Of a stretch of 64,000 nucleotides of DNA, positions 48,667 through 57,919 are shown in pieces. Within the stretch, counting starts at the first letter, position 1. Each line of letters begins with the position of its first letter. Both the position numbers and the translations under genes were made by a program. The DNA comes from Desulfobulbus elongatus DSM 2908 (GTDB lineage: Bacteria; Desulfobacterota; Desulfobulbia; Desulfobulbales; Desulfobulbaceae): NCBI RefSeq assembly GCF_000621145.1, contig NZ_JHZB01000017.1:1-64000 (forward strand), read 5' to 3'. The notes below the pieces were generated by a model. The model was not told the DNA's origin. It searched no databases and was given only the letters and a program-made list of their open reading frames with translations.

Positions 48667-49027
48667 CGTAGTAAATCACGCCGCTGGTTTCGGTTTCCCG
48701 CACTTCGACGCTGTAGAGCCGGTAGCGCCCGGTGCGCAAGGGGTGTTCGAGCTGCCGGAAGAGGTAGATGGCGATATGTTCGGAGGAGGGGTTGATTTCC
48801 CGAAAGGCCCGATGCTGATTGAGGTCGCGGTGATCGAGTTCGTCGACCACCGCGTTGACCGTCTTTTTCAGCTCCTTGAAATCAATGCCCATGCCGAGGT
48901 GGTCGAGTTGTTCGGCCCGTACGGTCACCTTGATCTGCCAGTTGTGGCCGTGGGGATTTTCGCAGTTGCCCGGATACGCCCGCAGGTGGTGGCCGCCGGA
49001 AAAATGGGTGCGGATGAAAACGTCCAT
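48659..49027 (-). CDS. queD: 6-carboxy-5,6,7,8-tetrahydropterin synthase QueD
   Basis: 122 aa, the PTPS fold. Zinc-binding His are seen at SGGHHL and NPHGHNW, and the catalytic Cys lies in GNCENPHGHNW near residue 22, with a DFKELKK block. It converts dihydroneopterin triphosphate, made by a GTP cyclohydrolase, to the QueE substrate. It is translated ahead of queE with an 8-nt overlap. The FolE2-like protein at 20 kb is the only cyclohydrolase relative in the window and looks inactive. Confidence 0.95.
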   Translation of the reverse strand: MDVFIRTHFSGGHHLRAYPGNCENPHGHNWQIKVTVRAEQLDHLGMGIDFKELKKTVNAVVDELDHRDLNQHRAFREINPSSEHIAIYLFRQLEHPLRTGRYRLYSVEVRETETSGVIYYGD

Positions 49028-49232
49028 GGTGTTTCCTTGCCGATACTTCGGTGTGTTTGCTTGTCATGGCGCAGCACGGGACGATGAAATGCCGCTTGCG
49101 CGTCGTCTCGTGCAAATGGTAAACAGAATCGTCGTTCTGTCCAGAAACGTGATGCGAACGGGTACTGTAGCAGGAACGACGCCGTCCTGCCAGCCCGTTG
49201 GCCCCCCGCACCCTCATCGGTGGAGCCATTTT

Positions 49233-50000
49233 GTGCAGGAATCGTCTTCTTCTCCCGCTGCAGTGACCGACGACACCCTGTTCGACGGCCGGTTGATCTG
49301 CCGCCAGTACCGCGACGGCTACCGTTTTTCGGTGGATGCGGTTCTGGCGGCCCACTTCGTCGATCCCGGCCCTGGGCGGCGGGTGCTCGATCTCGGCTGC
49401 GGCTGCGGCGTCATCGGCCTAATTGTGTGCTTCCGCCATCCGGACGTCGCGGTCGCCGGCCTGGAGATCCAGGACGCATTGGCCGACCTGGCCGAGGAAA
49501 ACGTCCGGCGCAACGGTTTCGCGCATCGCTTCATTGTCCTCCGGGGCGATGTTTGCGCCATGGCCGCCTCGCTGCCCCCCGAATCCTTTGACGTGGTCGT
49601 CTGCAATCCCCCCTATGGCGGCAGGGACAGCGGCCGGTTGAACCGGGAGAGCCAAGCGGCCCGCGCCCGCCATGAGTTGCACGGCGGGATCGAGGATTTC
49701 GTCCGGGCGGCGGCGTTTGCCGTCAAGAACCGGGGCCAGGTGGTCTTCGTCTATCCGGCCAGGCGCTGCAACGCGCTGTTCGCCGCCCTCCAGGGCCAGC
49801 GGTTGACGCCCAAGCGGCTGCAACCGGTCTATTCCTACCCCGGCGCGGACCAGGCCAGCCTCGTTCTGGTCGAGGCACGGAAAAACGGGGGCGAGCAGGT
49901 CGACATCCTGGCGCCGCTGTTCGTTTATCAGCACGGCGGCGGTGGGTACACCCCGGCCATGCAGGCTTTGTACGAGACGGCCCCATGCTCGCCAAGGTGA
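49233..50000 (+). CDS. tRNA1(Val) adenine-N6-methyltransferase family protein (TrmN6/YfiC-like)
   Basis: 255 aa SAM-dependent methyltransferase. Motif I LDLGCGCGVIGL lies near 45-56, the acidic motif at LEIQ and the N6-adenine motif CNPPYGG near 125. The N-terminus (DGRLICRQYRDGYRFSVDAVLAAHF) matches the TrmN6 family. It probably methylates A37 of a tRNA. The start is a GTG at 49233, behind GGAG; longer upstream reading is unlikely. It overlaps comM by 16 nt. Confidence 0.83.
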   Translation: MQESSSSPAAVTDDTLFDGRLICRQYRDGYRFSVDAVLAAHFVDPGPGRRVLDLGCGCGVIGLIVCFRHPDVAVAGLEIQDALADLAEENVRRNGFAHRFIVLRGDVCAMAASLPPESFDVVVCNPPYGGRDSGRLNRESQAARARHELHGGIEDFVRAAAFAVKNRGQVVFVYPARRCNALFAALQGQRLTPKRLQPVYSYPGADQASLVLVEARKNGGEQVDILAPLFVYQHGGGGYTPAMQALYETAPCSPR

Positions 50001-51514
50001 TGGGTTGCTCGGTGACCGGGGTCGACGGACTTCTGGTGCGGGTGGAGGTGGACCTGGCCCAGGGGCTGCCCTCCTTTTCCACCGTAGGCTTGGCCGAGGG
50101 GGCGGTGCGCGAGGCCAAGGACCGGGTGCGGGCGGCGATCAGGAATGCGGGCTACAGCTTTCCCCAGCACCGGATCACGGTCAACCTGGCGCCGGCGGCG
50201 GTGAAGAAGGAGGGCACCGGCTACGACCTGCCCATGGCCCTGGGGATCCTGGCGGCGGCGGGCGTTCTGCACAGCAACTTGCTCGACGACACCGCCATAG
50301 CCGGCGAGCTTTCCCTGGACGGATCGGTACGGCCGGTGCCGGGCGTCCTGCCCATGGCCCTGGCGGCGCAGCAGGAAGGGATGCGCCGTTTCCTGGTTCC
50401 GGCGGCCAACGCCGCCGAGGCGGCCATTGTCCACGGGCTCGACGTCTACCCGGTGGAGCGGCTCGACCAGGCGGTGGCATTCCTCGCCGGCCGCGCCGCG
50501 CTCGTCCCCCTGGTCATCGATCCGGCCGATCTCTTTGCCCGACACGACCGGTATCCGGTCGATTTCGCCGACGTCAAGGGGCAGGAATACGCCAAGCGGG
50601 CCATGGAAATCGCCGCCGCCGGCGGACATAATGTCCTGCTAACCGGCGTGCCGGGCACCGGCAAGACCATGATGGCCCGCCGCCTGGCGACCATTCTGCC
50701 CGACCTGACCCTGGAGGAGGCCATCGAGACCACCAAGGTGTTCTCCACCGCCGGCCTCATGCCGGAACAGACACCGCTGCTGGTCAGCCGTCCCTTCCGT
50801 TCCCCGCATCATACGGTCTCCGATGCCGGCCTGATCGGCGGCGGCCAGGTGCCGCGGCCCGGCGAGGTGTCCCTGGCCCACAACGGCGTACTCTTCCTCG
50901 ACGAGTTGCCGGAGTTCAAGAAACATGTGCTGGAGGTGCTGCGCCAGCCGCTGGAAGACGGCACGGTGACCATCGCCCGGGCCGCCTCCAGCCTCAGGTT
51001 CCCGGCCCGCTTCATGCTGGTGGCGGCCATGAATCCGTGCCCCTGCGGATTCCTCGGCGACGGCGTCCGGACCTGCACCTGCACGCCGCTCCAGATCCAG
51101 CGCTACCGCAGCCGTCTGTCCGGACCGCTTTTGGACCGCATCGACATGCACGTCGAGGTGCCGCCGGTTCAGGTGAAGGAACTGCTCGGCCGGCCGGAGG
51201 GCGAACCGTCGGCGGCGATCCGCGAGCGGGTCAACCGGGCCCGGAGCCGCCAGCGCCAGCGGTTTGCCGGCAGGGCCAGGCTCCACTGCAATGCCCAGAT
51301 GAGCGCCAAGGACGTGAAAACATTCTGCCGCCTCGATTCCGCCTCGGCCGACCTGCTCGGCCAGTCGATCACCCGGCTCGGCCTTTCCGCCCGGGCCTAT
51401 CACCGCATCCTCAAGATCGCCCTGACCATCGCCGACCTCGCCGGCGCCGAGATGCCGGACCGCAGCCACGTGGCCGAGGCGATTCAGTACCGCCGCCTCC
51501 GGTGGGACGGTTAG
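49985..51514 (+). CDS. comM: YifB/ComM family Mg-chelatase-like AAA+ helicase
   Basis: 509 aa. An N-terminal Lon-like S5 domain (SFSTVGLAEGAVREAKDRVRAA) precedes an AAA+ module with Walker A GVPGTGKT near residue 221, FRSPHHTVSDAGLIGGG and Walker B LFLDELPEF. A zinc-like CPCG...CTCTP set and a C-terminal Mg-chelatase domain follow. ComM drives branch migration during natural transformation in Vibrio and Haemophilus. No other competence genes are here. It is coupled to the methyltransferase by overlap. Confidence 0.92.
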   Translation: MLAKVMGCSVTGVDGLLVRVEVDLAQGLPSFSTVGLAEGAVREAKDRVRAAIRNAGYSFPQHRITVNLAPAAVKKEGTGYDLPMALGILAAAGVLHSNLLDDTAIAGELSLDGSVRPVPGVLPMALAAQQEGMRRFLVPAANAAEAAIVHGLDVYPVERLDQAVAFLAGRAALVPLVIDPADLFARHDRYPVDFADVKGQEYAKRAMEIAAAGGHNVLLTGVPGTGKTMMARRLATILPDLTLEEAIETTKVFSTAGLMPEQTPLLVSRPFRSPHHTVSDAGLIGGGQVPRPGEVSLAHNGVLFLDELPEFKKHVLEVLRQPLEDGTVTIARAASSLRFPARFMLVAAMNPCPCGFLGDGVRTCTCTPLQIQRYRSRLSGPLLDRIDMHVEVPPVQVKELLGRPEGEPSAAIRERVNRARSRQRQRFAGRARLHCNAQMSAKDVKTFCRLDSASADLLGQSITRLGLSARAYHRILKIALTIADLAGAEMPDRSHVAEAIQYRRLRWDG

Positions 51515-51528
51515 GGGGGCGGCCCCGC

Positions 51529-54375
51529 TCACCCGTCCAGCGTCGTCCTGATCTTCTCCGCCAGTCCCTTGAGGGTGAAAGGTTTCTGAAGGAACTGCAT
51601 CCGCCCGTCCAGCACGCCGTGATGGGCGATGACATCGGCGGTGTACCCCGACATGTACAGGATGCGGAGGCCGGGGTGCATCGCGCTCAGGCGGTCGGCC
51701 AGTTCCTTGCCGTTCATCCCCGGCATGATCACGTCGGTGATCAGCAGATCGATCCAGTCGTGGCGTTCGGCCAGTTGCAGGGCCGCCTCCGGCGAAGAGG
51801 CGGTCAGGGGGCTGTATCCCAGTTTTTTCAGCATGGACCGACCCAATCCCAGAATGCCCGGATCGTCCTCGACCAGGAGAATGGTTTCCCCGTGTCCCGG
51901 CGCGGTCAGTCCGGCCTGATCGTGCTTCTCCTGGACGATGCCGTCGGTGGGAACGGGCAGGTGGATGGAGAAGGTCGTCCCCTGACCGGGCGTGCTCGCG
52001 ACCTCGATGATGCCCGCGTTCTGTTGGACGATGCCGTAGACGGTGGCCAGTCCGAGTCCGGTCCCGAGCAATTCCTTGGTGGTGAAGAACGGTTCGAAGA
52101 TCTTGTCGAGCAGTTCCGGCTCCATGCCGCAGCCGTTGTCGGCAACCGTGAGTACGACGTAGTCCCCCGGTTCGGCGCCGGGATGCTCGGCGCACCGGGC
52201 CTCGTCGAGAAAGACGCGGCCGGTGCGGATGGTGATCGTGCCGGTCTCGTCGATGGCATCGCGGGCATTGACGCAGAGATTGGCCAGAATCTGGTCGATC
52301 TGGGCGGGATCCATCTTGATCGGCGGCAGAACGGGATTCGGTATCCACACCAGTTCGATGTCCTCGCCGATGAGCCGCCGCAGCATCTGCAGGATCCCGG
52401 CCACGACCCGATTGAGATCCATGGTCCGCGGGGTGATGTGCTGTTTGCGGGAATAGGCCAGCAGCTGCCGGACGATGTCGGTGGAGCGCAGGGCCGCCTC
52501 GTGGATTTTTTTCAGATCGGCGTGGACCATCTGGCCGGGGTCCGTTTTTTCCAGGGCCATTTCGGCATAGCCGATGATCACCGCCAGGATGTTGTTGAAA
52601 TCGTGGGCCACCCCGCCGGTGAGCCGGCCGACCGATTCCATTTTCTGCGCCTGACGGTACTGGGCCTCCAGCTTGAGCTGGGCGCTGATGTCGCGCTTGA
52701 TCGCCACGAAATTGACAATGACGCCTTGCGGGTCGAACACCGGCGAGATGGTGGCCTCCTCCGTGTAGAGGGAGCCGTCCTTTTTCCTGTTGACCAGCCG
52801 TCCGGTCCAGGTCCGGCCCGAGGTGATGGTCTGCCACATGCCACGGTAAAAGGCCTCGTCGTGTTCGCCGCTCTTGAGGATGCGCGGGTTGTGCAGGAGG
52901 ACCTCCTCGACGGTGTAACCGGTGATCCGGGTAAAGGCCGGGTTGGCGTATTGGATGTTGCCGGCCGTGTCGGTGATGACGATGACCTCGCCGGCCTGCT
53001 CGATGGCCACCTTCAGCCGGTGCAGGTCGGCCTCGGCCTGCTTTAACTGGCTGATGTCGCGGGTGATGGAAATGATGTGGGGCTCGTCGTTCAGCATCAG
53101 GAGCCGTGCCGACAGCAGGCCGGTTCTGAGGTCGCCGTCCTTGCGGCGGAACACGGCCTCGAGGTTGTCGCAGCAGCCGTACGTTTGCATGGCTTCGAAT
53201 ACGCGCTGCCGGTCAGCGGGATCGTGCCACATGTTCAATTCGAGCGAGGTCTTGCCGATGACCTCCTCGCGGGTGTAGCCGGTCATGCCAGTAAAACTCT
53301 TGCTGGTCTCCACAAAGACGCCGTCCGACAGACGGGTGATGTTGATGGAATCGGGAACATGGGCAAAGGCCAGGGCGAATTTTTCCCGGCTTTCCCGCAG
53401 GGCCTGCTCGGTACGCTTGCGTTCGGTGATGTCGCGGAAGATCGACTGGCAGGAACCGTCGGGCATCATCTTGGTACGCATTTCAACGGAGATGAGCGAT
53501 CCGTCCGGCCGGACCAGGTCGCGTTCGCTGAGCACGATCTCGCTCCGGTGCAGGAGTTCGAGACGGAAAGGGGTCTTGGCCACGCTTTCCGGGGTGAAGG
53601 GCAGGGCGCCGAGATGCCTGTCGATGAGGCTGGCGCGTTCCATGCCCAGCATGGCGCACATCGAGCTGTTGCTCTCGGTGATGATGCCCTCGTGCGTGGT
53701 GAGCAGGATGCCGTCGACCGCCAGTTCTATCAGGCCCCTGTACCGCTCCTCGCTTGCCCGCACCGCCATTTCCGCCTGTTTCGACGCCGTGATGTCCACG
53801 GCGGTGAAGGTGACGCCGGCCTCCAGATTGCCGACCTGGATGGGGGTTGAGCTCAGGAGCACGTCGATGAGCACGCCGTCTTTCCGCTGCCACCGGGTTT
53901 CAACCGTTCCCGTTCCGGACCGGTCGATCTGGCGGTATTTGTCGGTGCCGACCGTTTCGTATTCGGCGTCGCTGGGGTACAGGATGCGGGCGCTGCGGCC
54001 GATCAGTTCCTCGGCCGTGTAACCGGTCATGGCGCACAACTGATCGTTCGCCGTCAGGATGATCCGGCTGCGGACCATACCGATCCCGGTGGGCGCCGCC
54101 CGGAAGATGCTGGCCAGAAACCGCTCGTTGGCCTGAAAGGAATTCCGTTCCCGTTCATAGCGGCGGATCGCCCGGTGGGAAATAAAGAAAATGAGCAGCG
54201 ACGAAAACGAGACGAACAGCCACCCCTTGACGGTCTGGACCTTGGAAACGGTCCTCGCATCCCCGAACAGGGCATAGGTGGCCTGATCCGAGAACCAGAT
54301 CCACAGAACGGCGACAACGAGATAGATGAGCGCTGTCGTGGCGGAGATGCGGTTGGCGGAGGACAGGGGACGCAT
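51529..54375 (-). CDS. Hybrid sensor histidine kinase with four PAS domains and a receiver
   Basis: 948 aa. Two N-terminal membrane helices (about 14-34 and 52-68) are followed by four consecutive PAS/PAC domains (about 85-570), a HisKA phosphoacceptor (GGVAHDFNNI), a HATPase_c domain (DNGCGMEPELL, GTGLGL) and a C-terminal receiver (LLVEDDPG, TDVIMPGMNG). There is almost no periplasmic part, so sensing is probably intracellular through PAS ligands or partners. No cognate response regulator is adjacent. It converges on comM (14-bp gap). Confidence 0.93.
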   Translation of the reverse strand: MRPLSSANRISATTALIYLVVAVLWIWFSDQATYALFGDARTVSKVQTVKGWLFVSFSSLLIFFISHRAIRRYERERNSFQANERFLASIFRAAPTGIGMVRSRIILTANDQLCAMTGYTAEELIGRSARILYPSDAEYETVGTDKYRQIDRSGTGTVETRWQRKDGVLIDVLLSSTPIQVGNLEAGVTFTAVDITASKQAEMAVRASEERYRGLIELAVDGILLTTHEGIITESNSSMCAMLGMERASLIDRHLGALPFTPESVAKTPFRLELLHRSEIVLSERDLVRPDGSLISVEMRTKMMPDGSCQSIFRDITERKRTEQALRESREKFALAFAHVPDSINITRLSDGVFVETSKSFTGMTGYTREEVIGKTSLELNMWHDPADRQRVFEAMQTYGCCDNLEAVFRRKDGDLRTGLLSARLLMLNDEPHIISITRDISQLKQAEADLHRLKVAIEQAGEVIVITDTAGNIQYANPAFTRITGYTVEEVLLHNPRILKSGEHDEAFYRGMWQTITSGRTWTGRLVNRKKDGSLYTEEATISPVFDPQGVIVNFVAIKRDISAQLKLEAQYRQAQKMESVGRLTGGVAHDFNNILAVIIGYAEMALEKTDPGQMVHADLKKIHEAALRSTDIVRQLLAYSRKQHITPRTMDLNRVVAGILQMLRRLIGEDIELVWIPNPVLPPIKMDPAQIDQILANLCVNARDAIDETGTITIRTGRVFLDEARCAEHPGAEPGDYVVLTVADNGCGMEPELLDKIFEPFFTTKELLGTGLGLATVYGIVQQNAGIIEVASTPGQGTTFSIHLPVPTDGIVQEKHDQAGLTAPGHGETILLVEDDPGILGLGRSMLKKLGYSPLTASSPEAALQLAERHDWIDLLITDVIMPGMNGKELADRLSAMHPGLRILYMSGYTADVIAHHGVLDGRMQFLQKPFTLKGLAEKIRTTLDG

Positions 54376-54682
54376 GGCATTCTCCCGTGGGAAAGGAAAA
54401 AGGCGCGTGGAGGAAGGGGGGGGACGGAGCCGGCCGCCACGGTGCCTATCCTACCCGAGGCAACGGGAAAAGTATAGATTTTCCGCGCCGGCGCATCCGG
54501 CGGTGACCATGCCACACTGTGGCCGAATGAAACCTCGAACGGAAGGAAGAACGGTTGCAAGGAAAGAGGCCGGCCGCCGGACGACCGTTTCGCGTCGCCT
54601 GGGGCGATGGCCGGCGGACGACCCGGACGGGCCGCGTTATGGGACGCGGCCCGTCCGGGTCGAGGGAACAATGGTGCCGGGT
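54376..54682. other. Intergenic region after the cytochrome gene, with a strong hairpin
   Basis: 307 bp between the hybrid kinase start and the second cytochrome's stop. Its main content is the perfect 19-bp inverted repeat at 54619-54662. No promoter was confidently seen for the kinase, and no gene is supported. Confidence 0.6.
54619..54662. repeat. Perfect 19-bp GC-rich inverted repeat
   Basis: Arms 54619-54637 and 54644-54662 are exact complements with a 6-nt loop. It lies 20 bp after the cytochrome stop on the minus strand. A T-run is missing, so it is either an unusual terminator or a transcript-stabilising 3' hairpin. Confidence 0.85.
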
Positions 54683-55075
54683 TTATTTATGACACACGGT
54701 ACATTTGGCCAGTTCCGGTTTGGTGCTGCGATGGCAGCCCTGGCAGAGGGTGTGGGCCGCGTTCTTGAAGGTGTTGATCTTGTCCGGCATGCCGGCCTTG
54801 CTGTTGTGGCAGGATTCGCATTTTTCGATCTTCTGCCCCTCGCTGTAGGCGATCTGCTTGCCGTCCGCACCCTTGGCGTGGTGGCAGGCCCCGCATTCCA
54901 GCCGGCTTTGGTGGGCCGCATGGGGAAAGGTGGCCGGCTTGGGGGTGGGGGCGGGATCGACGGTCGAGGTGAGGGTCATCTCCGCCGGACCCTTGTCCGC
55001 GGCCACGGCCGCACCGGTCAGTCCCACGGTGCAGCACCCCAGCAGCACCACGCCGTACAACAGTATTTTTTTCAT
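54683..55075 (-). CDS. Periplasmic tetraheme cytochrome (paralogue of 23154-23549)
   Basis: 130 aa with a Sec signal peptide (1-26) and four heme motifs: CGACH, CESCH, CQGCH and CTVCH. It matches the first cytochrome closely across the mature part, including the identical block KIEKCESCHNSKAGMPDK, while signal peptides and the linker after it differ. The role is periplasmic electron shuttle, as for class III cytochromes. AGGAGG precedes the ATG. It is 83 bp downstream of tunR and may be transcribed with it, since no separate promoter was seen. Confidence 0.93.
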   Translation of the reverse strand: MKKILLYGVVLLGCCTVGLTGAAVAADKGPAEMTLTSTVDPAPTPKPATFPHAAHQSRLECGACHHAKGADGKQIAYSEGQKIEKCESCHNSKAGMPDKINTFKNAAHTLCQGCHRSTKPELAKCTVCHK

Positions 55076-55157
55076 GTTTTCCTCCTGTCTCATTTTGGTT
55101 GAACAGCCAATGAACACGGCGCCACGGCCGGAAATGCCCGCGGCGCTTCCTTCGTAC

Positions 55158-56249
55158 TCAGTCATCCGCATGCAGGATGACCGCAAAACCGTTGAAGACC
55201 GCCCACACCTGCTGGCCGACGGCCAGACCGGCACCGTCGCCGTCGCTGGTGGAGGTGAGGGCGCAGAGTTCCGTGTGATCGTCGAGGCGGACGACGTATT
55301 CCGAACTCACCGCACCGTGGTTGATCCGCACGATTTCCCCCAACAGGCGGTTGTCGGCGCTGCATCCGGAGAGCGTCTGCCCGCGGTGCAGCACGATCCA
55401 GGGGGCCTTGACCTCGGCGGTGATCAGCCGTCCCGGCCGCAGGCCCAGCCGGTCCAGGCTCTCACGGGTGATGATCGAGGCCACCCGGTGGCCGCCGAGG
55501 TTGACCAGGGTGATCCGGGCCTGCACATCGCCCGGTTCGATGGCCACGATCTTCCCGAAGAAGGAATTTCGGGCGCTCGTCTTCCGCGAGGATTCCCGTT
55601 CGATGAACAGTCGGGTGACCTGGCCCAGCTCCTCCTCGGAAAAGGACACCTGCGCGGCGGTCAGGCTGGGGGTGGCGTGGCCGAGCAGTTTCTGTACCGC
55701 CGGCAGGGGCATGTTGCCGCGCACCAGCTCCACGGCCCGCGCCCGGCGGATCATCTCCGGTCCGCCCAGATGCTTGGGAAAACCGCAGGCCTCGGCGCGC
55801 TCATAAAACTTGCGGCGGACAAAGGCCGGATCCACGGCAAAGCGGTTGGCCAGGGTGCGGCGAAAGTCGGGGTCGAGGAGCGTCGTCCCGATTTCCCGAC
55901 CGAGCGCCTCGGCAATGACCACGGTGCGCGTGCAGGTTTCCTCGGTTTCACAATCGCGGATGCAGACCGTCTGGCCGTCGATATCGGTGAAGGGATCGAG
56001 TTGGAGAATCTCGTTGAGCTTGGCGCCGGTGTAGCGGATCAGGAGAAAAACCAGCAGGATGCGGCGGCGGGCCAGCCGGACGTCGCGCCGGGGCGTGTCG
56101 TCGACCCAGCGGCGGAAGGAGTGCTCCAGTTGGGCGAGCTGGACGGTGTCGAGGCAGGGGCCGTCCTCGGTCGGCAGGGACGTGTCCACCTGATCCGGGG
56201 AGACTGCCGCCGGATGGTGCGGGGAGTTGTCGGCCGTGGACGTGCTCAT
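55158..56249 (-). CDS. tunR: TunR-family tungstate/molybdate-responsive regulator
   Basis: 363 aa. Residues about 35-210 have the fold pattern of the XerC/XerD tyrosine-recombinase catalytic domain, but the catalytic set is lost. The first-Arg motif reads YTGAKLNEI with Lys77 in place of Arg, and after LGHATPSLT (189-197) the usual catalytic Tyr is Val201. Two TOBE/Mop molybdate-binding domains follow (about 228-292 and 300-362), as in ModE. This is the known TunR layout: regulators of molybdate/tungstate uptake in sulfate reducers, derived from recombinases. No transporter genes are beside it here. Confidence 0.88.
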   Translation of the reverse strand: MSTSTADNSPHHPAAVSPDQVDTSLPTEDGPCLDTVQLAQLEHSFRRWVDDTPRRDVRLARRRILLVFLLIRYTGAKLNEILQLDPFTDIDGQTVCIRDCETEETCTRTVVIAEALGREIGTTLLDPDFRRTLANRFAVDPAFVRRKFYERAEACGFPKHLGGPEMIRRARAVELVRGNMPLPAVQKLLGHATPSLTAAQVSFSEEELGQVTRLFIERESSRKTSARNSFFGKIVAIEPGDVQARITLVNLGGHRVASIITRESLDRLGLRPGRLITAEVKAPWIVLHRGQTLSGCSADNRLLGEIVRINHGAVSSEYVVRLDDHTELCALTSTSDGDGAGLAVGQQVWAVFNGFAVILHADD

Positions 56250-56382
56250 CGAACACTCCCCGGAAGACGATGAGGATATGATGGACCGCTGCCGGCGACC
56301 CGGCTGGTGATCGCCGCATTCTTTCCGAAGCTTTTTGGTGTGTTGGGCATGGCCGTTTTCGGGAGGCGCGGTGCAGGGACAG

Positions 56383-56709
56383 TCACATCGTTGCCAGCAG
56401 TTGTTTCACCGCCGCCGCCTGCGTTGACAGTTCCGCCGGGATTTCTTCCCCGGCGAGGCAGCGGACCTCGGCCACGGCTTCCAGGCTGGCCAAAACCCGA
56501 CAGAGGGCACGGCAGCGGTCGGCGAAGGCATGAAAGGTGAGCATGATCCTTCCCCGGGGTTCGCCGCTGGCCTGGGGATTGGAACCGAAGCCGATGAAGC
56601 TGTCGATCTGGATGCCCCGGCCGGAAAAGACCGAGGCAATGGCCGCGGTGTCGCCGGCATGATCCCTGGTGGTCAGCACCACCAGCCACAGAGAGGGTTC
56701 ATTCGTCAT
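56383..56709 (-). CDS. Small ACT-domain protein
   Basis: 108 aa consisting of a single ACT-like domain (LWLVVLTTRDHAGDTAAIASVFSGRGIQIDS ... RIMLTFHAF, shown in part). ACT domains bind amino acids or other small ligands and usually regulate enzymes. The gene overlaps the dehydrogenase upstream by 11 nt, so the two are probably translated together. The ligand is unknown. tunR starts 133 bp downstream. Confidence 0.75.
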   Translation of the reverse strand: MTNEPSLWLVVLTTRDHAGDTAAIASVFSGRGIQIDSFIGFGSNPQASGEPRGRIMLTFHAFADRCRALCRVLASLEAVAEVRCLAGEEIPAELSTQAAAVKQLLATM

Positions 56710-57787
56710 GGGGCCACCATTCGTTGATTTTTTCCCGGATCGCCCGGGCGGACCGCTCGATCAGGGCGCGTTCGGCGGACGTCATCTCGTCCCGGTCCGG
56801 CATCACCCGCAGGACCGTGCCGGCCAGGAGCAGGCGGCCGCCGCAGGGACCGAAGAGGCCGTTTTCGCCTTCATGCATGAACTGGGCCGAGATTTCGACC
56901 CGGCGCCCCTCGAGCACCGCCTTGACCAGTTCAACCGTGGCCGCGGCGGTGGCGGTTTGGGTTTTGGCATCGGTGTAATGGATGGCAAAGGGCTTGAGCG
57001 GCACCCGCAGGTCGGGCGGCAGATCCCGGACATAGCGCAGGGCCCGGACCGCGCCGTGCTCGGGGTCCGAGCCGATCATCCCGATCAGGGCGCGCTGGTG
57101 GCGGAGCAGGGCCTCCGGATATTCCTCGGTGCGCAATCCCCGGCGCAGGCCCGGTTCGACCAGGCGCCATTCGGCCTCGGTCATGCCCTGGACCCGGACC
57201 GAACTCCACACCGGCACCATGCCGTTGCCGTGCTCGCCGAGCATGAAGCCGCGCACCCGCTGCCTCCGGATGCCCAGATCCGAGGCGATCTCCCAGCGGA
57301 AGCGGGACGAATCCGAGAAGGCGCCCATGCCGATCACATGGGTTCGGGGCAGGAAGCGGGCAAAGATGGCCACGCCCAACTCGACCGGATTGGTGACGAC
57401 GATCACCACCGGCGGGTCTGCGCTGCGGGTGCGGGCCAGGGAGCGGGCGAACCGCTCGAACACCTCGACATTGGCCCTGGCGAGCATGTCGCGCGAGGCG
57501 GACCCGATTTCGGCGGGAGCGGTGGAAAAGGTCCGGCCGCCGGTGATCACCACCACGTCGCCGATGATCCGTTCCGGATCGTCGGTGACATTGAGTTCGG
57601 GAACGATTTCGGCGTAGGCGTCCTGGAGATCGGCCCGGAAACCGTGGAGCAGGTGCGGCCGCCTGGAACGGGGGTTGCTGCCCACCAGTTGCAGGATTTC
57701 CCGGTTTTCCAGCAACCGCTGCTGCACGATCTGGGTGACGATTTCCCGGCCGCATCCGCCGCTGGCCCCGACAATGCTGACATCCAT
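56699..57787 (-). CDS. Malate/lactate dehydrogenase-like protein
   Basis: 362 aa, longer than usual MDH (about 310-330). The Rossmann motif is GASGGCG at 7-13, the NPVEL block follows, and the catalytic His lies in GEHGNGMVPVW. It is NAD- or NADP-linked oxidation of a 2-hydroxy acid by family. The C-terminal part (to 362) is extended and diverges from textbook MDH, so the substrate is open. The ATG at 57787 was chosen because it directly precedes the Rossmann strand. It is 11-nt coupled to the ACT gene. Confidence 0.8.
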   Translation of the reverse strand: MDVSIVGASGGCGREIVTQIVQQRLLENREILQLVGSNPRSRRPHLLHGFRADLQDAYAEIVPELNVTDDPERIIGDVVVITGGRTFSTAPAEIGSASRDMLARANVEVFERFARSLARTRSADPPVVIVVTNPVELGVAIFARFLPRTHVIGMGAFSDSSRFRWEIASDLGIRRQRVRGFMLGEHGNGMVPVWSSVRVQGMTEAEWRLVEPGLRRGLRTEEYPEALLRHQRALIGMIGSDPEHGAVRALRYVRDLPPDLRVPLKPFAIHYTDAKTQTATAAATVELVKAVLEGRRVEISAQFMHEGENGLFGPCGGRLLLAGTVLRVMPDRDEMTSAERALIERSARAIREKINEWWPHDE

Positions 57788-57919
57788 GCAGTCTCTCCTG
57801 TTTCGGTGGAAAAGAAGCGCCCGGGGCGATCGTTTTCCGGCAAACAACAGAAAGCTATTGTACCGGGACGGACCGGCGCGGCAAGGTCTTTTTTGAGATG
57901 GGCCGCGTAAAGATGTGCA

